Source of the DNA: Gallionella sp.
Lineage (GTDB): Bacteria; Pseudomonadota; Gammaproteobacteria; Burkholderiales; Gallionellaceae
Assembly: GCA_028710525.1 (NCBI GenBank)
Contig: JAQTTY010000003.1
Span: 124,001-188,000 of the forward strand
Length of the DNA stretch: 64,000 bases
Direction of reading: 5' to 3'
The notes beneath the pieces are model-generated. The model worked only from the letters and a program-made list of their open reading frames with translations. It was not told the DNA's origin and ran no database searches. Of this stretch, positions 19,716-28,831 are shown in pieces; position 1 is the stretch's first letter, and the number at the start of each line of letters is the position of its first letter. The translations under genes were made by a program, and so were the position numbers.

Positions 19716-19901
19716 TTGGACATGCGATAGATAAAAGTTGTGGGGGGTCAATAAATATTATTTCCTTGAACTCACCATACACACTGCACTTCCGTCTAAG
19801 GCTACAATCTGCGACTTTGACAAGTGTCTAGATTTTAGCCGCCTTTGTCGCCGAATGGCAGCGCGTCAAACGCTTCCTCTTAAAATTTTATTTTTATCGC
19901 T

Positions 19902-21287
19902 ATGGTCTTCAGTTCGCAGTTATTCCTGTTCGCATTCCTGCCTTTGTTTTTGATTGGCTATTACCTCACACCAACACGCGCAAAGTCTCTGTTCATTCTG
20001 ATTGCAAGCTACCTTTTTTATGCTTGGTGGCGCGTAGAGTTTCTCGCACTTCTAATCGGAATCACGGTAATGACTTACTCCAGCGCACTGGCGATTTCGT
20101 CAAGCAGCGACGAGCTTAAACGTTACCGCATCCTGACGCTGGGTGTGACCCTGAACTTGGCAGCGCTAGCCTACTTTAAATACGCGAACTTTGGCATAGA
20201 CAGCATGAATAGCCTGTTGCATGCATGGGGCTATGAAAAAATCGGTTTTACCGAAGTCCTGCTTCCGATCGGATTGTCTTTCTATATCTTTCATGCGATT
20301 AGTTATCTCGTGGACATCTACCGCAAGGAAGCACTACCTGCCCGCAATCTGATCGACTTTGCGGCCTTTATCGCGCTATTCCCGCATTTGGTGGCAGGCC
20401 CGGTGTTGCGTTATCACCTATTGGCAGAACAGTTCCGCCAACGTGTGCATAGTCTGGAGCGTTTCGCACGTGGCAGCGCATTGTTCATGACAGGATTTTG
20501 TAAGAAAGTCCTCATCGCAGATGCCGTCTCTCCTTTAGCTGACATCGCTTTCTCCACAAACTCCCCCTCAATGGCAGATGCCTGGCTTGGTGCGACTGCA
20601 TACAGTATCCAGTTATTCTTCGACTTTAGTGGCTATACCGATATGGCTATCGGGCTGGCACTAATGATAGGTTTCGTATTCCCCGAGAACTTCAACGCAC
20701 CCTATTTGGCAAACTCCATCACAGACTTCTGGAAACGCTGGCATATGTCACTGTCTAACTGGCTGAAGGAATATCTCTATTTCGCTCTAGGCGGCAATCG
20801 CAAAGGACGATTGCGCACCTACGTGAATTTATTCCTCACCATGTTGCTAGGAGGACTCTGGCACGGTGCGAATTGGACCTTTGTCCTATGGGGTGCATGG
20901 CATGGCGCATGGCTGATGGCTGAACGCTACTGGCACGACCGCATAGGTGCGCCGCTGCTGCCGGTCTGGCTGGCCACCTGCAAAACGATGCTGTTAGTGA
21001 TGTTGGGTTGGGTGATGTTCCGCGCTACCGACTTGCACATGGCGGTGGAAATGTACCGTGGCATGGCCGGTGTCAATGGTTACTCCTTCAGTCCCAATGT
21101 GGCGTTAACCTTGACGCCCGACCACTGGATCATGTTGCTAGTCGGGATTGCGATCATCTATCTACTACCTAGATTCAAGCAACAACTCGCTCCCGTGAAC
21201 AACTATCTGCTCATCCCTCTATTTCTTTGGGCGTTGGTGACGCTAACCTCGCAAAGCTACACCCCTTTTCTATATTTCCAATTCTGA
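19902..21287 (+). CDS. MBOAT-family O-acyltransferase, AlgI/WssH-like
   Basis: 461 residues with about eleven TM helices. MBOAT hallmarks are RYHLLAEQFR, FFDFSGYTDMAIG, FWKRWHMSLSNWL and GGLWHGANWTF, with its invariant His. AlgI-type proteins pass acetyl groups across the inner membrane for O-acetylation of alginate or, as WssH, cellulose. The next gene (AlgJ-like) starts six bases later, and AlgX-like and AlgF-like genes follow on the opposite strand, completing an acetylation set beside the cellulose operon. No clear ribosome site precedes the ATG. A TTGACA at 19817-19822 lacks a matching -10. Confidence 0.93.
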   Translation: MVFSSQLFLFAFLPLFLIGYYLTPTRAKSLFILIASYLFYAWWRVEFLALLIGITVMTYSSALAISSSSDELKRYRILTLGVTLNLAALAYFKYANFGIDSMNSLLHAWGYEKIGFTEVLLPIGLSFYIFHAISYLVDIYRKEALPARNLIDFAAFIALFPHLVAGPVLRYHLLAEQFRQRVHSLERFARGSALFMTGFCKKVLIADAVSPLADIAFSTNSPSMADAWLGATAYSIQLFFDFSGYTDMAIGLALMIGFVFPENFNAPYLANSITDFWKRWHMSLSNWLKEYLYFALGGNRKGRLRTYVNLFLTMLLGGLWHGANWTFVLWGAWHGAWLMAERYWHDRIGAPLLPVWLATCKTMLLVMLGWVMFRATDLHMAVEMYRGMAGVNGYSFSPNVALTLTPDHWIMLLVGIAIIYLLPRFKQQLAPVNNYLLIPLFLWALVTLTSQSYTPFLYFQF

Positions 21288-21293
21288 TCGGTC

Positions 21294-22430
21294 ATGAAAA
21301 TCCCATCACAACCTTCACCGCGCATCGCACCTCACCACTTGGCGGCAGCACTCACCTTGCTGGCAACGCTCACCTTAGGTTTATGGCAACTCTTTCTTGC
21401 GGCCCGTGACATCGCATACAAGGAGATACCCAGCAGTCAACACGACGTCTTAACTGGCAAAACAGCTAAGCACCTAGAGTCCCAGTTGGAAAAATACTTG
21501 CCGGCTAGAGAGGGACTCATCAGCACAGCCAACATCCTGCGCTATATCGTCTTGCATGGGGCAGGAGAGCAAGTGCAACTGGGTAAGGAAAATTGGCTCT
21601 TCCTGAGCGATGAACTACGCGTATATGACCAAGCTCAAGAAAACATGGATGCACGCATTAAGCTGATTGAAAATGCCGCTTCAGCTCTACAGCGAGCTAA
21701 CGTACATCTGATTGTCGCCTTAGTGCCTGATAAATCGAGAATCTACGAAAATCAATTAGACTCAGCGACTAGACCCGCCGAGCTATTGCCGCGCTATAAG
21801 GACACACTCGCTGCTTTACAACAAGCGGGAGTAGACGCTGTCGATCTGGCAACACCGTTAGTCGCGGCAGCTCAAAAACAAGAAATTTATTACCGCACCG
21901 ACACACATTGGAATCAGGTGGGTGCCAGAGTAGCTGCGGATGCGGTCGCTACGATCGTAAGACGCAACACCAATGATCTGGCAATGATAAACTACGTTAC
22001 GCAGTCGGTTGGAGCAGTAGAAGAGCGTCCCGGTGATTTAATCAGATTGATGGGACTAGAACACGCTCCCGATATGCTAAGGCCTACACCCGATAGAGAA
22101 ATGATAGCCACAACGACACGAACTGAAGCAGACTCCGGTGAATCTCTATTCGGGGATAGTCAAGTAGCAGTCGTACTGTGCGGCACTTCCTACTCATTGC
22201 GGGGTAATTTCCACGGTTACTTGCAGCAAGCACTGTCCAGCGAAGTGCTGAACACCGCCAAGGATGGCGGTGGCTTTCTCAACTCCATCACAGCTTATCT
22301 TCAAGACGAGGCCTACCGCACTACCCCACCTCGCGTACTAATATGGGAAGTTCCAGAACGCTTTCTGCAAACGCCGCTGGATACAGAGGTCCACTGGCTG
22401 GAATCAGTGGGTTTGAACCGACCTCACTAA
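21294..22430 (+). CDS. AlgJ/WssI-like SGNH acetyltransferase
   Basis: 378 residues. One N-terminal TM (~16-37) anchors a periplasmic SGNH-type domain. The family signs are GKENWLFLSDELRVYD (~97), the catalytic Asp-x-His in TDTHWNQ (D203, H205), and the nucleophile serine in CGTSYS (297-301). AlgJ/AlgX proteins transfer acetyl from the MBOAT carrier to sugar hydroxyls. It is probably co-transcribed with the AlgI-like gene. It ends tail to tail with the AlgX-like gene on the other strand. Confidence 0.9.
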   Translation: MKIPSQPSPRIAPHHLAAALTLLATLTLGLWQLFLAARDIAYKEIPSSQHDVLTGKTAKHLESQLEKYLPAREGLISTANILRYIVLHGAGEQVQLGKENWLFLSDELRVYDQAQENMDARIKLIENAASALQRANVHLIVALVPDKSRIYENQLDSATRPAELLPRYKDTLAALQQAGVDAVDLATPLVAAAQKQEIYYRTDTHWNQVGARVAADAVATIVRRNTNDLAMINYVTQSVGAVEERPGDLIRLMGLEHAPDMLRPTPDREMIATTTRTEADSGESLFGDSQVAVVLCGTSYSLRGNFHGYLQQALSSEVLNTAKDGGGFLNSITAYLQDEAYRTTPPRVLIWEVPERFLQTPLDTEVHWLESVGLNRPH

Positions 22431-22439
22431 GGCCGGTTC
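22415..22439. terminator. hairpin between convergent acetyltransferase genes
   Basis: GAACCG-A-CCT pairs with AGG-C-CGGTTC (one mismatch) around the loop CACTA. It spans the stop codon of the AlgJ-like gene and lies just beyond the end of the AlgX-like gene. No T-tract follows on either strand, so it may be a weak two-way terminator or a 3'-end stabiliser. Confidence 0.45.
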
Positions 22440-22450
22440 AGTCGTACCTA

Positions 22451-23842
22451 TCAGCGCAGCAAATCCTCTTGCTGGCGACAAACTTTTAAGTCACGCAATG
22501 AAAATGCGCTATTGATACCTGGATAGATTCGCGCACTGGTATAACCACCTTTCGCCGAAGGCAGCGGCGTCTTAAATGCATGTGCATCGCCATCTCCCGC
22601 CAAAGCAAATTCGAACTTGCGGCTTTTACCCTCTACGCTGGCTTCTATACGCATGGACTTAGAGCCCGAATTTGAGATATCCATACTGATGTAATCGAGT
22701 TGTTGCAGTGGTTGATCGAAGGCCAAATCTACATAGTCCTGATCCGAAGTCGCTACCGTTTCCAACGCTGCTGAAGCTCGCTTGACCAACCCTCCGATAG
22801 TAAGACTTGCTTTAGTCACCGCAGGTCTGCAATCTTTTTCCACCCAAGCAGCGGCACGCAACAACCACTCGGTGTTGTCACTGAGGTAACGTGCATCTCG
22901 GAAACGATAGTCAGGTGGTGCACGCATATCGCGCTCTGGCATCTCCCATATCATCAGCTTGGGACGCTGGGTCTGGAAGGCATCGTCACGCAGATAAGAC
23001 TCCATGCCTACCCATGAACCGCGATCTGCACCCACTGCAACATCCAATATGTCACGCTGCAAGGTGTAACGTAGGGCATCAGCAAAACCTGTCCATTTCA
23101 TGGAATAACTGCTGCCCAATAAAGTGACTTGAGGATCATCTGCCTCGCCCAGTAGTTCTGTATTAGATTGTTTGCTTCGCTTCACATAGAACAAACGGGT
23201 GATTTCGGGTGAGTAAGACTGAGCCCCTGCAGGGAGTTGCTCTACCAAATCGCGCGAATGAGTTCTAACTTTGCGTTTGGACCATTCCATATCATATTCG
23301 CTGACAGGTGTTGCACTAAGTGCCTGTTGCAGAGAAGGATACTGACTCATTCCAGCACGTAGCGTCTCGGCTGCTAACATCGCTCCGGAAGGCGCCCAAT
23401 GCGTATCCAAACGAAAATACAGGGGCTCCTCTGGGTTCTTAGCTACCGCATTAAAAAAAGCTGAATTTAGATCTAAGATTGCGACCTGCTGGTCACGCAA
23501 TGCCTTGCTCATACGCTCATAATTACCCGACAAATAGGGAGTGAGTTTGATTTGATCTGGAAGATGTTCAGCGTAAATACGGGCCTTCAAGGGCACCATA
23601 GTAAAAGCCATGGTTACCCCATTACGGGACAGCACACGGTTAAATTTGGCCACCAAACTTATTGACTGCTCGGTCGTATGCAAATCTGCGGGCCCACTGA
23701 TCTCGTAACTGTAAAACAGCCAATCATCCTTACCAGCAATACCAGGTGTATCACCTGCCGCCCATACATTCGTAACACCTGTAACAGCAATACTTACCGC
23801 CAATATGAAAAATCTAGCCATACGACTCTTGAAACGTTGCAT
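22451..23842 (-). CDS. AlgX-like SGNH acetyltransferase with C-terminal carbohydrate-binding-like domain
   Basis: 463 residues. The signal peptide ends near VWA|AG (~28). The SGNH domain (~33-340) shows GKDDWLFYSYE, FRLDTHWAPSG (D146, H148) and LLGSSYS (243-247), so the catalytic triad parts look intact. The last ~120 residues (~345-463) look like a separate beta-rich domain, the position of the carbohydrate-binding module in AlgX. Together with the AlgJ-like protein this gives two periplasmic acetyltransferases. Good ribosome site (AGGAG). Third gene of a minus-strand unit: deacetylase-like lipoprotein, AlgF-like, AlgX-like. Confidence 0.88.
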   Translation of the reverse strand: MQRFKSRMARFFILAVSIAVTGVTNVWAAGDTPGIAGKDDWLFYSYEISGPADLHTTEQSISLVAKFNRVLSRNGVTMAFTMVPLKARIYAEHLPDQIKLTPYLSGNYERMSKALRDQQVAILDLNSAFFNAVAKNPEEPLYFRLDTHWAPSGAMLAAETLRAGMSQYPSLQQALSATPVSEYDMEWSKRKVRTHSRDLVEQLPAGAQSYSPEITRLFYVKRSKQSNTELLGEADDPQVTLLGSSYSMKWTGFADALRYTLQRDILDVAVGADRGSWVGMESYLRDDAFQTQRPKLMIWEMPERDMRAPPDYRFRDARYLSDNTEWLLRAAAWVEKDCRPAVTKASLTIGGLVKRASAALETVATSDQDYVDLAFDQPLQQLDYISMDISNSGSKSMRIEASVEGKSRKFEFALAGDGDAHAFKTPLPSAKGGYTSARIYPGINSAFSLRDLKVCRQQEDLLR

Positions 23843-23879
23843 CCTCTTCTCCTGTTAATTGATAACGTGCTGTATGCGC

Positions 23880-24554
23880 CTATCTACCTGTGTATCGTTC
23901 TACTTTGTTCTGCACCACGTATGCCTTCAATCCATCATGTGGAGCAGGTAGTAACATGATGCTGTAAGTACCTCCCGGCGCCATATCTAGGGACATAGTG
24001 GCCAAACTAAGCGCCTCTTGGAATGCTCCCAACTTGATCTTGATTGGATTAACGGTGATAGTGCGCATCGCCCCTGGCACCAGTGCTTTGAAAACACTAA
24101 CCTTGCCGTCGGCGCTGCGTATATCCAATCCAGCCATCCCCTGCGCAAGCGGATAAACAGCTAGTACTGCCTTGAGCTTGTTGGCATTAGCGTGATCTTC
24201 GAACAATTGTGGCGCAACCTTTGCATCTTCTGAGGTAAATGCAACCGTCATGGCGCGACCAGCGATTACATCCAATGTCGCGGTATATTTTGGCTCATGG
24301 TGATCCGCCGTTGAGAGTATGAGGGTGTGCTTGCCGGCGGGTATTACCATATAGTCACTAGGCATGCCTTGTTCAATTCGAGATCCACGTGCCTTACCAT
24401 CGACTTGTACATTCATAGCCTCTCGCGATGATACTGCGATGACGCGCACATAAGCCGAATCCGTTGGTGGTTCGGGATCATAAAGCAACCCCTGCGCATA
24501 AGCTGAGCCCATCAATATGCAGAACAAAATCCCAGCACCGAATACTCTTTGCAT
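23880..24554 (-). CDS. AlgF/WssG-like periplasmic acetylation protein
   Basis: 224 residues from the ATG at 24554, which has AGGGGA upstream; an earlier in-frame opening at 24662 would overlap the previous gene and bury the signal peptide. MQRVFGAGILFCILMGSAYAQ is a clear signal sequence. The mature start LLYDPEPPTDSAYVRVI matches the AlgF pattern (short tag, then an SxxVRV strand), and two beta-sandwich-like halves follow. AlgF is needed for alginate O-acetylation and is thought to bridge the acetyl donor and the transferases. The stop is 37 bases before the AlgX-like start. Confidence 0.8.
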   Translation of the reverse strand: MQRVFGAGILFCILMGSAYAQGLLYDPEPPTDSAYVRVIAVSSREAMNVQVDGKARGSRIEQGMPSDYMVIPAGKHTLILSTADHHEPKYTATLDVIAGRAMTVAFTSEDAKVAPQLFEDHANANKLKAVLAVYPLAQGMAGLDIRSADGKVSVFKALVPGAMRTITVNPIKIKLGAFQEALSLATMSLDMAPGGTYSIMLLPAPHDGLKAYVVQNKVERYTGR

Positions 24555-24580
24555 CGTTATCCCCTGAAATAAAAAAGTGA

Positions 24581-26707
24581 TTATTTTGCTACCGAACCAA
24601 ACTGCAGGAACCAATGGTGAGTCCCTGGAGCCAACTGATTTAACTCTATATCCGTGCGCCACACGTCTCGGCGGACCACGACTGGATAGGATTGCTCTGT
24701 ATCATCTTGGAGCAATCGCATACTCGCATTCGGACGAGGCAGATTGACCATTACCGTTACAGGTTGCTGCAATGGCTGTGCTCCCTCCACAACCACGGTC
24801 AACATGGCCGGCGTGACCGAACTATCAAGACTCACACTCACGCGCGCACGTTCTTGCCACCAGTCCACAACCTCTATACCACTCGCCACCCACATAGATT
24901 TATCGAACTGCTTCAGTTTTGCCCCAAACTGCGCCCATTGCTTGTCATCCATCATACTGTCGCCAGGTATACGCAAGACATTCAGCCCCCCCATACGCTC
25001 TGAAAGCGAGAGTTCGGCCAGAAAATCCTTGAAATCCAGACCTTCACCAAGCACATCATCAGGACCATTCTGGGTGCGTGGGAGAATCAACAACCCCGCT
25101 GTTACAGCATCACCCGCATAACTGGGCAAACGCGACTCAGAGGAACTGGAATCTCCAATCAGATAGCGAAAACCATTTTCCTGCAGCATCTTGATAGTCG
25201 TGGGATCATAACTTTCCATCGGCGCATGAAAACCCTTACATGCAATGCTGAAGCCAGCAGCGTCCATCTCACCCATCATCTGCTTAACTCGTTTTTTTTG
25301 TACTCGAGTGCTCTGACCACCAAAACCATCGAAGCTGTCTCCCATGCAGCCCAGCTCATGTCCACGTGCCAACAGGATTTGCATTTGACTCTTTATATCA
25401 GTCACTTGCTGAGATAAAACATAATAACTGACGTGTCCAGAGAGACTCTCTGCAAGATCTGCATAACGGTATTCGGTGTCGCCCCATTGAGTGGATTCAT
25501 CTAGCGCTATGACCATTGCACTGCGATGATGTGCTGGCCAAGTTCCCAGATACGCAGCAGGTCTTCGCTCCAGCCAAGTGAGTGCATCCAGCGCAATCGC
25601 ATCCATTGCAACTGGATCAGCGGCAAACCAAGTACGCTCGGGATAACCCAACACTACGACTCGCGAAGAGAGACCATTTGCCTGCATGCGCTCGTTATAA
25701 CTAATGACGCTGTTCGCTTTTTCAGCATGCACACTGCGTGACCAATCCATTATGGCCGCAGCAGAATTTACTCCTGCCAAACGCAATGGATACCATCCTG
25801 CAGCGCGTGGTGTCCAGACCCTCAGACCCGCCGCAAGGTGATGCGTTACGGGACTATCACCGTAAGGAATGAGATAGACATCGTCCTCATCGTCACTAGT
25901 ATCTCCTACTACGGCAGTGTTGAGATTACCCGCCATGAAATCAAAGCCCGTCCACTCGCCCAAAGCACCGCGCACCCCGCTCAACCATGTTGCCAGTACC
26001 GAACCTCCGCGCTTGCGATAATCTGCAAGTGCATCTCGCTCTTCTGCATTTAGTGCAACCGCAGAAGGCAATATCAAAACTCCTGCTGGACGATGGTAAC
26101 GCAGTACATCCATGTCTTTAACAACCTCGTACTCTATCCCATGACGCGCCATGAATTCCTGCCAGACCGACAAGCTGAGCTGATAGTCCACACCTAATAC
26201 CGCAAAGTGCGCGAACGTCGTAGGAGACGAATACAACGTTACTTTCAATGCAGGCGCGGCTTGTACCCGACCTAAGGTTTGCCGCTCTACGTTTGTATTG
26301 CTCAGGCTGAGTAGCGCTAACTCAGCGCCCGCCACACTATCCATCGCACGCGATGCTGGCACAGCGGCGACCTGAGCACGCATAGTCTTGAAAATGCCGG
26401 GCGGCAGGATAGATCCTGGGGGGAGGCTGCCGTCTTTGGCACTATCAAACAGCCAATGGCTTTGTACGTCAGGTGCTGCAGTTTCTGCTGGCTTGGTTGC
26501 GGCTTGCTGAGCGCCTTCCTTACGCTGCACATGGGCCGCCGGCACGCTAAGCAAGACTGGCACGGCAGTGGGTTGCACGGATGGTGCGGACGATGGCGCA
26601 GGCGCTTTAGTTTGAGTAACAGAGGTACAAGCTTGCAGTAGAGACAGACTCAACACTAGCAACAGGTAGCTGGTAAACTTTAGTGCGAATCTGAGCGAAT
26701 CTGGCAT
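24581..26707 (-). CDS. lipoprotein with GATase-like domain and degenerate NodB (polysaccharide deacetylase) domain
   Basis: 708 residues from the ATG at 26707, chosen because AAGGAA lies five bases upstream; it also gives a clean lipoprotein signal with lipobox LQAC (Cys27). Layout: Pro/Ala-rich linker, a domain (~150-385) with LILPSAVALNAEER and GGSVLATWLSG resembling glutamine-amidotransferase-like folds, then a NodB-like domain (~395-560) and a beta-rich tail. The NodB motifs are eroded: ALDEST replaces TFDD (near 403), GCMGDSFDG has no HxxxH zinc ligands (near 455), and FHAP replaces FRAP. It is a paralog of the protein at 32096-33994, which keeps these residues. Probably a non-catalytic binding or scaffold protein; first gene before the AlgF-like and AlgX-like genes. 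Confidence 0.82.
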   Translation of the reverse strand: MPDSLRFALKFTSYLLLVLSLSLLQACTSVTQTKAPAPSSAPSVQPTAVPVLLSVPAAHVQRKEGAQQAATKPAETAAPDVQSHWLFDSAKDGSLPPGSILPPGIFKTMRAQVAAVPASRAMDSVAGAELALLSLSNTNVERQTLGRVQAAPALKVTLYSSPTTFAHFAVLGVDYQLSLSVWQEFMARHGIEYEVVKDMDVLRYHRPAGVLILPSAVALNAEERDALADYRKRGGSVLATWLSGVRGALGEWTGFDFMAGNLNTAVVGDTSDDEDDVYLIPYGDSPVTHHLAAGLRVWTPRAAGWYPLRLAGVNSAAAIMDWSRSVHAEKANSVISYNERMQANGLSSRVVVLGYPERTWFAADPVAMDAIALDALTWLERRPAAYLGTWPAHHRSAMVIALDESTQWGDTEYRYADLAESLSGHVSYYVLSQQVTDIKSQMQILLARGHELGCMGDSFDGFGGQSTRVQKKRVKQMMGEMDAAGFSIACKGFHAPMESYDPTTIKMLQENGFRYLIGDSSSSESRLPSYAGDAVTAGLLILPRTQNGPDDVLGEGLDFKDFLAELSLSERMGGLNVLRIPGDSMMDDKQWAQFGAKLKQFDKSMWVASGIEVVDWWQERARVSVSLDSSVTPAMLTVVVEGAQPLQQPVTVMVNLPRPNASMRLLQDDTEQSYPVVVRRDVWRTDIELNQLAPGTHHWFLQFGSVAK

Positions 26708-26823
26708 GGTATTCCTTGAATTCATGGACATAGCTGCATACTTTCCATCGCCGAACAACCGGACAAAAGCTTTGTGTAGCTAGTAATTAAAAATGCTAAT
26801 TATGAGGGGTTATTTAGGTTTAA

Positions 26824-26872
26824 CTAACAATAGCATGCAATTAATGCGTGTTAGAATCGATGCGCACTAACA
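26824..26872. promoter_or_regulatory. repeated CTAACA half-sites in a divergent promoter region
   Basis: CTAACA occurs at 26824-26829 and 26867-26872, and inverted (TGTTAG) at 26849-26854. The last two form a 6+6 inverted repeat with a 12-base spacer. They sit in the 207-base gap between the divergent deacetylase-like and bcsE genes, where a regulator of both polysaccharide units would bind. Not matched to any known factor. Confidence 0.25.
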
Positions 26873-26914
26873 TACACGCACTCTTTACCGCATAGTATCA
26901 AGGCTCAATCAACC

Positions 26915-28831
26915 ATGCAAAAACCAAATATAGACAAGGTCTGCGCCAGACTGAACATATCAGAATTGCCCAGCTTGACGGACAGCATGTCCAAAGGTGG
27001 CATGTATGCACTTATCACAGAGACGCCCCCTACCCGCTTTCCTATACTAGCCAGTTGCTTACATGCCGCCCTGCAAGATGGTCTGCCCTGCACTATCATC
27101 CTGCCCGAACAAGCGGCGAACTTTCTGGAGCGACTTGAATCCTTCGGTCAATTGAATACCAGTTACGCAATCAGCGATGGTACCTTGCAAGTCCTGCTCT
27201 GCCAAAACGACTTTACCAAGAAAATGTTTCGCTTCGGCGCGGACACTTTTGCCAAAGAGCTAGATCATTTCGACACTCGTCCTAACGGCTTGCTGATCTT
27301 TGACAAAGCTGACGATCTATTCAGTTTGCATGACATTTCGCTGGCGCTGACACAGGCCGACACCCTTGCCGACTGGTGCGCCGAGCGCAACGTCACCGCT
27401 TTGCTTTGTTTCTCGCACCTATCCAGTGCCGCAGCCGGTACGCTGCAATCCTTGATGGACAAACTATCGGGCATGGTCCATCTGGATGGTGACCGTGACG
27501 GCTTGGGGCTGTCCTTCGATTACTGGCAATCGCCGGAAGGCACTATCGCAGCAAAGCATTACCCGCTGACGCCAGAAGTGTCCGGATTATACAAAGCCAT
27601 ACGTTTGATAGAGCAGACCAACCCTGGGTTTGACATTCCCGCTCAGCCACCGCTGGGCGAACAGAAGTTCTATTACATGGATGCCCAGCTAGACAGCATG
27701 TATAAGCAACTGCCTGGAGATTGGCAATTCGTCGACTCGATGGTCAGCGTGGTCTATGCCACTCGCGGCAACCCGCTCGCCACCGTGGTACTTAGTTACG
27801 ATAAGACCACCAATCTGCGCGAACTAGCCGAGACCGTGCACACACTCAGACTAGGTCTAGGTAAGCGCGCCTGTATCGTGGTACATGAAAAAGCTTCTTC
27901 ACTGCGCTACCAGAACGAGGCGCTGTTGTTGCGCTTGGGCGTCAATCTGGTGATTCATCGTGATGTTGCCACCGGTCGATTGCCACTCTTGCTGGAATCG
28001 GTCAAAGGCCAAGTATTTGAACGCAATATGGAAGTGAATTTCGAAGCGGCACTGGCCAGCGTTTTTCCTTCCTCCTTGCGCGGCTACCAACCACCCGCCC
28101 GCTTCACCAAAGAAATTCATAACATCTTGGTGCGCAGCGAGCGCATCAATATCCCTAGCACCTTGTTGATAGGTGTGCCCGTGAACGGCACTGATATCGG
28201 CGAGCTATTGTCTGGCATCGTGCTGAGTCGCGCCGGTGACTTGAGCTGCAGTGATGGTGAATACTGTTACCTATTCCTAAATGGCTGCCCCGAGTCCGCC
28301 ATCTTGGTGACGATAGAGCGTTTGTTGGGTATGGATATCGATGCGGTGTTCCAGAGCCACCGCTTCGTCACCCGTAAACATGATATCCAAGCTGAACTGG
28401 ATGCGCTGAACCGAACCGCAACCGTCAGAGAGTTGCCCGACTACAGCGAACACTTCCGTAGTGCGAAACCTGAAAGCAGCTTAACAACTGAGACTACTCC
28501 ACGCCCTGAGATTCAGACTGCACTTATTGACACCGTGCCAACCTCTACAGCTCAACCAGAAACACCAGGCCCGATATCAGAACCCCAAGCTGCGCCACGC
28601 TTGTTTGCACAGAGCCCGCTCATCAAGACTGCTAGTATCGCTCCCAAGGTTGCTGCTCGCGTAGTTGAAGTTCCGCAAGTGTCGAAACAAGATGGGGTCG
28701 TAGAGATTCCCTCCGCCCCCAATGCCACTTTTGCACGTAATCATCCTTCCGGTCATATCGTGTTTGGCAAAGAGCCTGTTCCGCGTGCCAAGCGCAGCAT
28801 AGATAAGCCACATCACAACAAATCCAGATGA
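26915..28831 (+). CDS. bcsE: cellulose-synthesis c-di-GMP receptor BcsE
   Basis: 638 residues, soluble. N-terminal and middle parts resemble the degenerate receiver/ATPase-like region of BcsE. A GIL domain (~385-500) contains the c-di-GMP motif SRAGDLSCSDGEYCYLFL, in which R439-A-G-D442 matches the RxGD binding site. The tail (~530-638) is a Pro/Thr-rich linker ending in a basic stretch. In enterobacteria BcsE binds c-di-GMP and the BcsR-BcsQ pair and boosts cellulose output at the membrane. Here it is not in the bcs operon but heads a plus-strand operon of another synthase, overlapping the next gene by ATGA. The N-terminus is more divergent than the GIL part. Confidence 0.82.
   Translation: MQKPNIDKVCARLNISELPSLTDSMSKGGMYALITETPPTRFPILASCLHAALQDGLPCTIILPEQAANFLERLESFGQLNTSYAISDGTLQVLLCQNDFTKKMFRFGADTFAKELDHFDTRPNGLLIFDKADDLFSLHDISLALTQADTLADWCAERNVTALLCFSHLSSAAAGTLQSLMDKLSGMVHLDGDRDGLGLSFDYWQSPEGTIAAKHYPLTPEVSGLYKAIRLIEQTNPGFDIPAQPPLGEQKFYYMDAQLDSMYKQLPGDWQFVDSMVSVVYATRGNPLATVVLSYDKTTNLRELAETVHTLRLGLGKRACIVVHEKASSLRYQNEALLLRLGVNLVIHRDVATGRLPLLLESVKGQVFERNMEVNFEAALASVFPSSLRGYQPPARFTKEIHNILVRSERINIPSTLLIGVPVNGTDIGELLSGIVLSRAGDLSCSDGEYCYLFLNGCPESAILVTIERLLGMDIDAVFQSHRFVTRKHDIQAELDALNRTATVRELPDYSEHFRSAKPESSLTTETTPRPEIQTALIDTVPTSTAQPETPGPISEPQAAPRLFAQSPLIKTASIAPKVAARVVEVPQVSKQDGVVEIPSAPNATFARNHPSGHIVFGKEPVPRAKRSIDKPHHNKSR

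Noticed and set aside
19817-19822. TTGACA as a -35 box for the AlgI-like gene
   Set aside because: No acceptable -10 hexamer 16-18 bases downstream.
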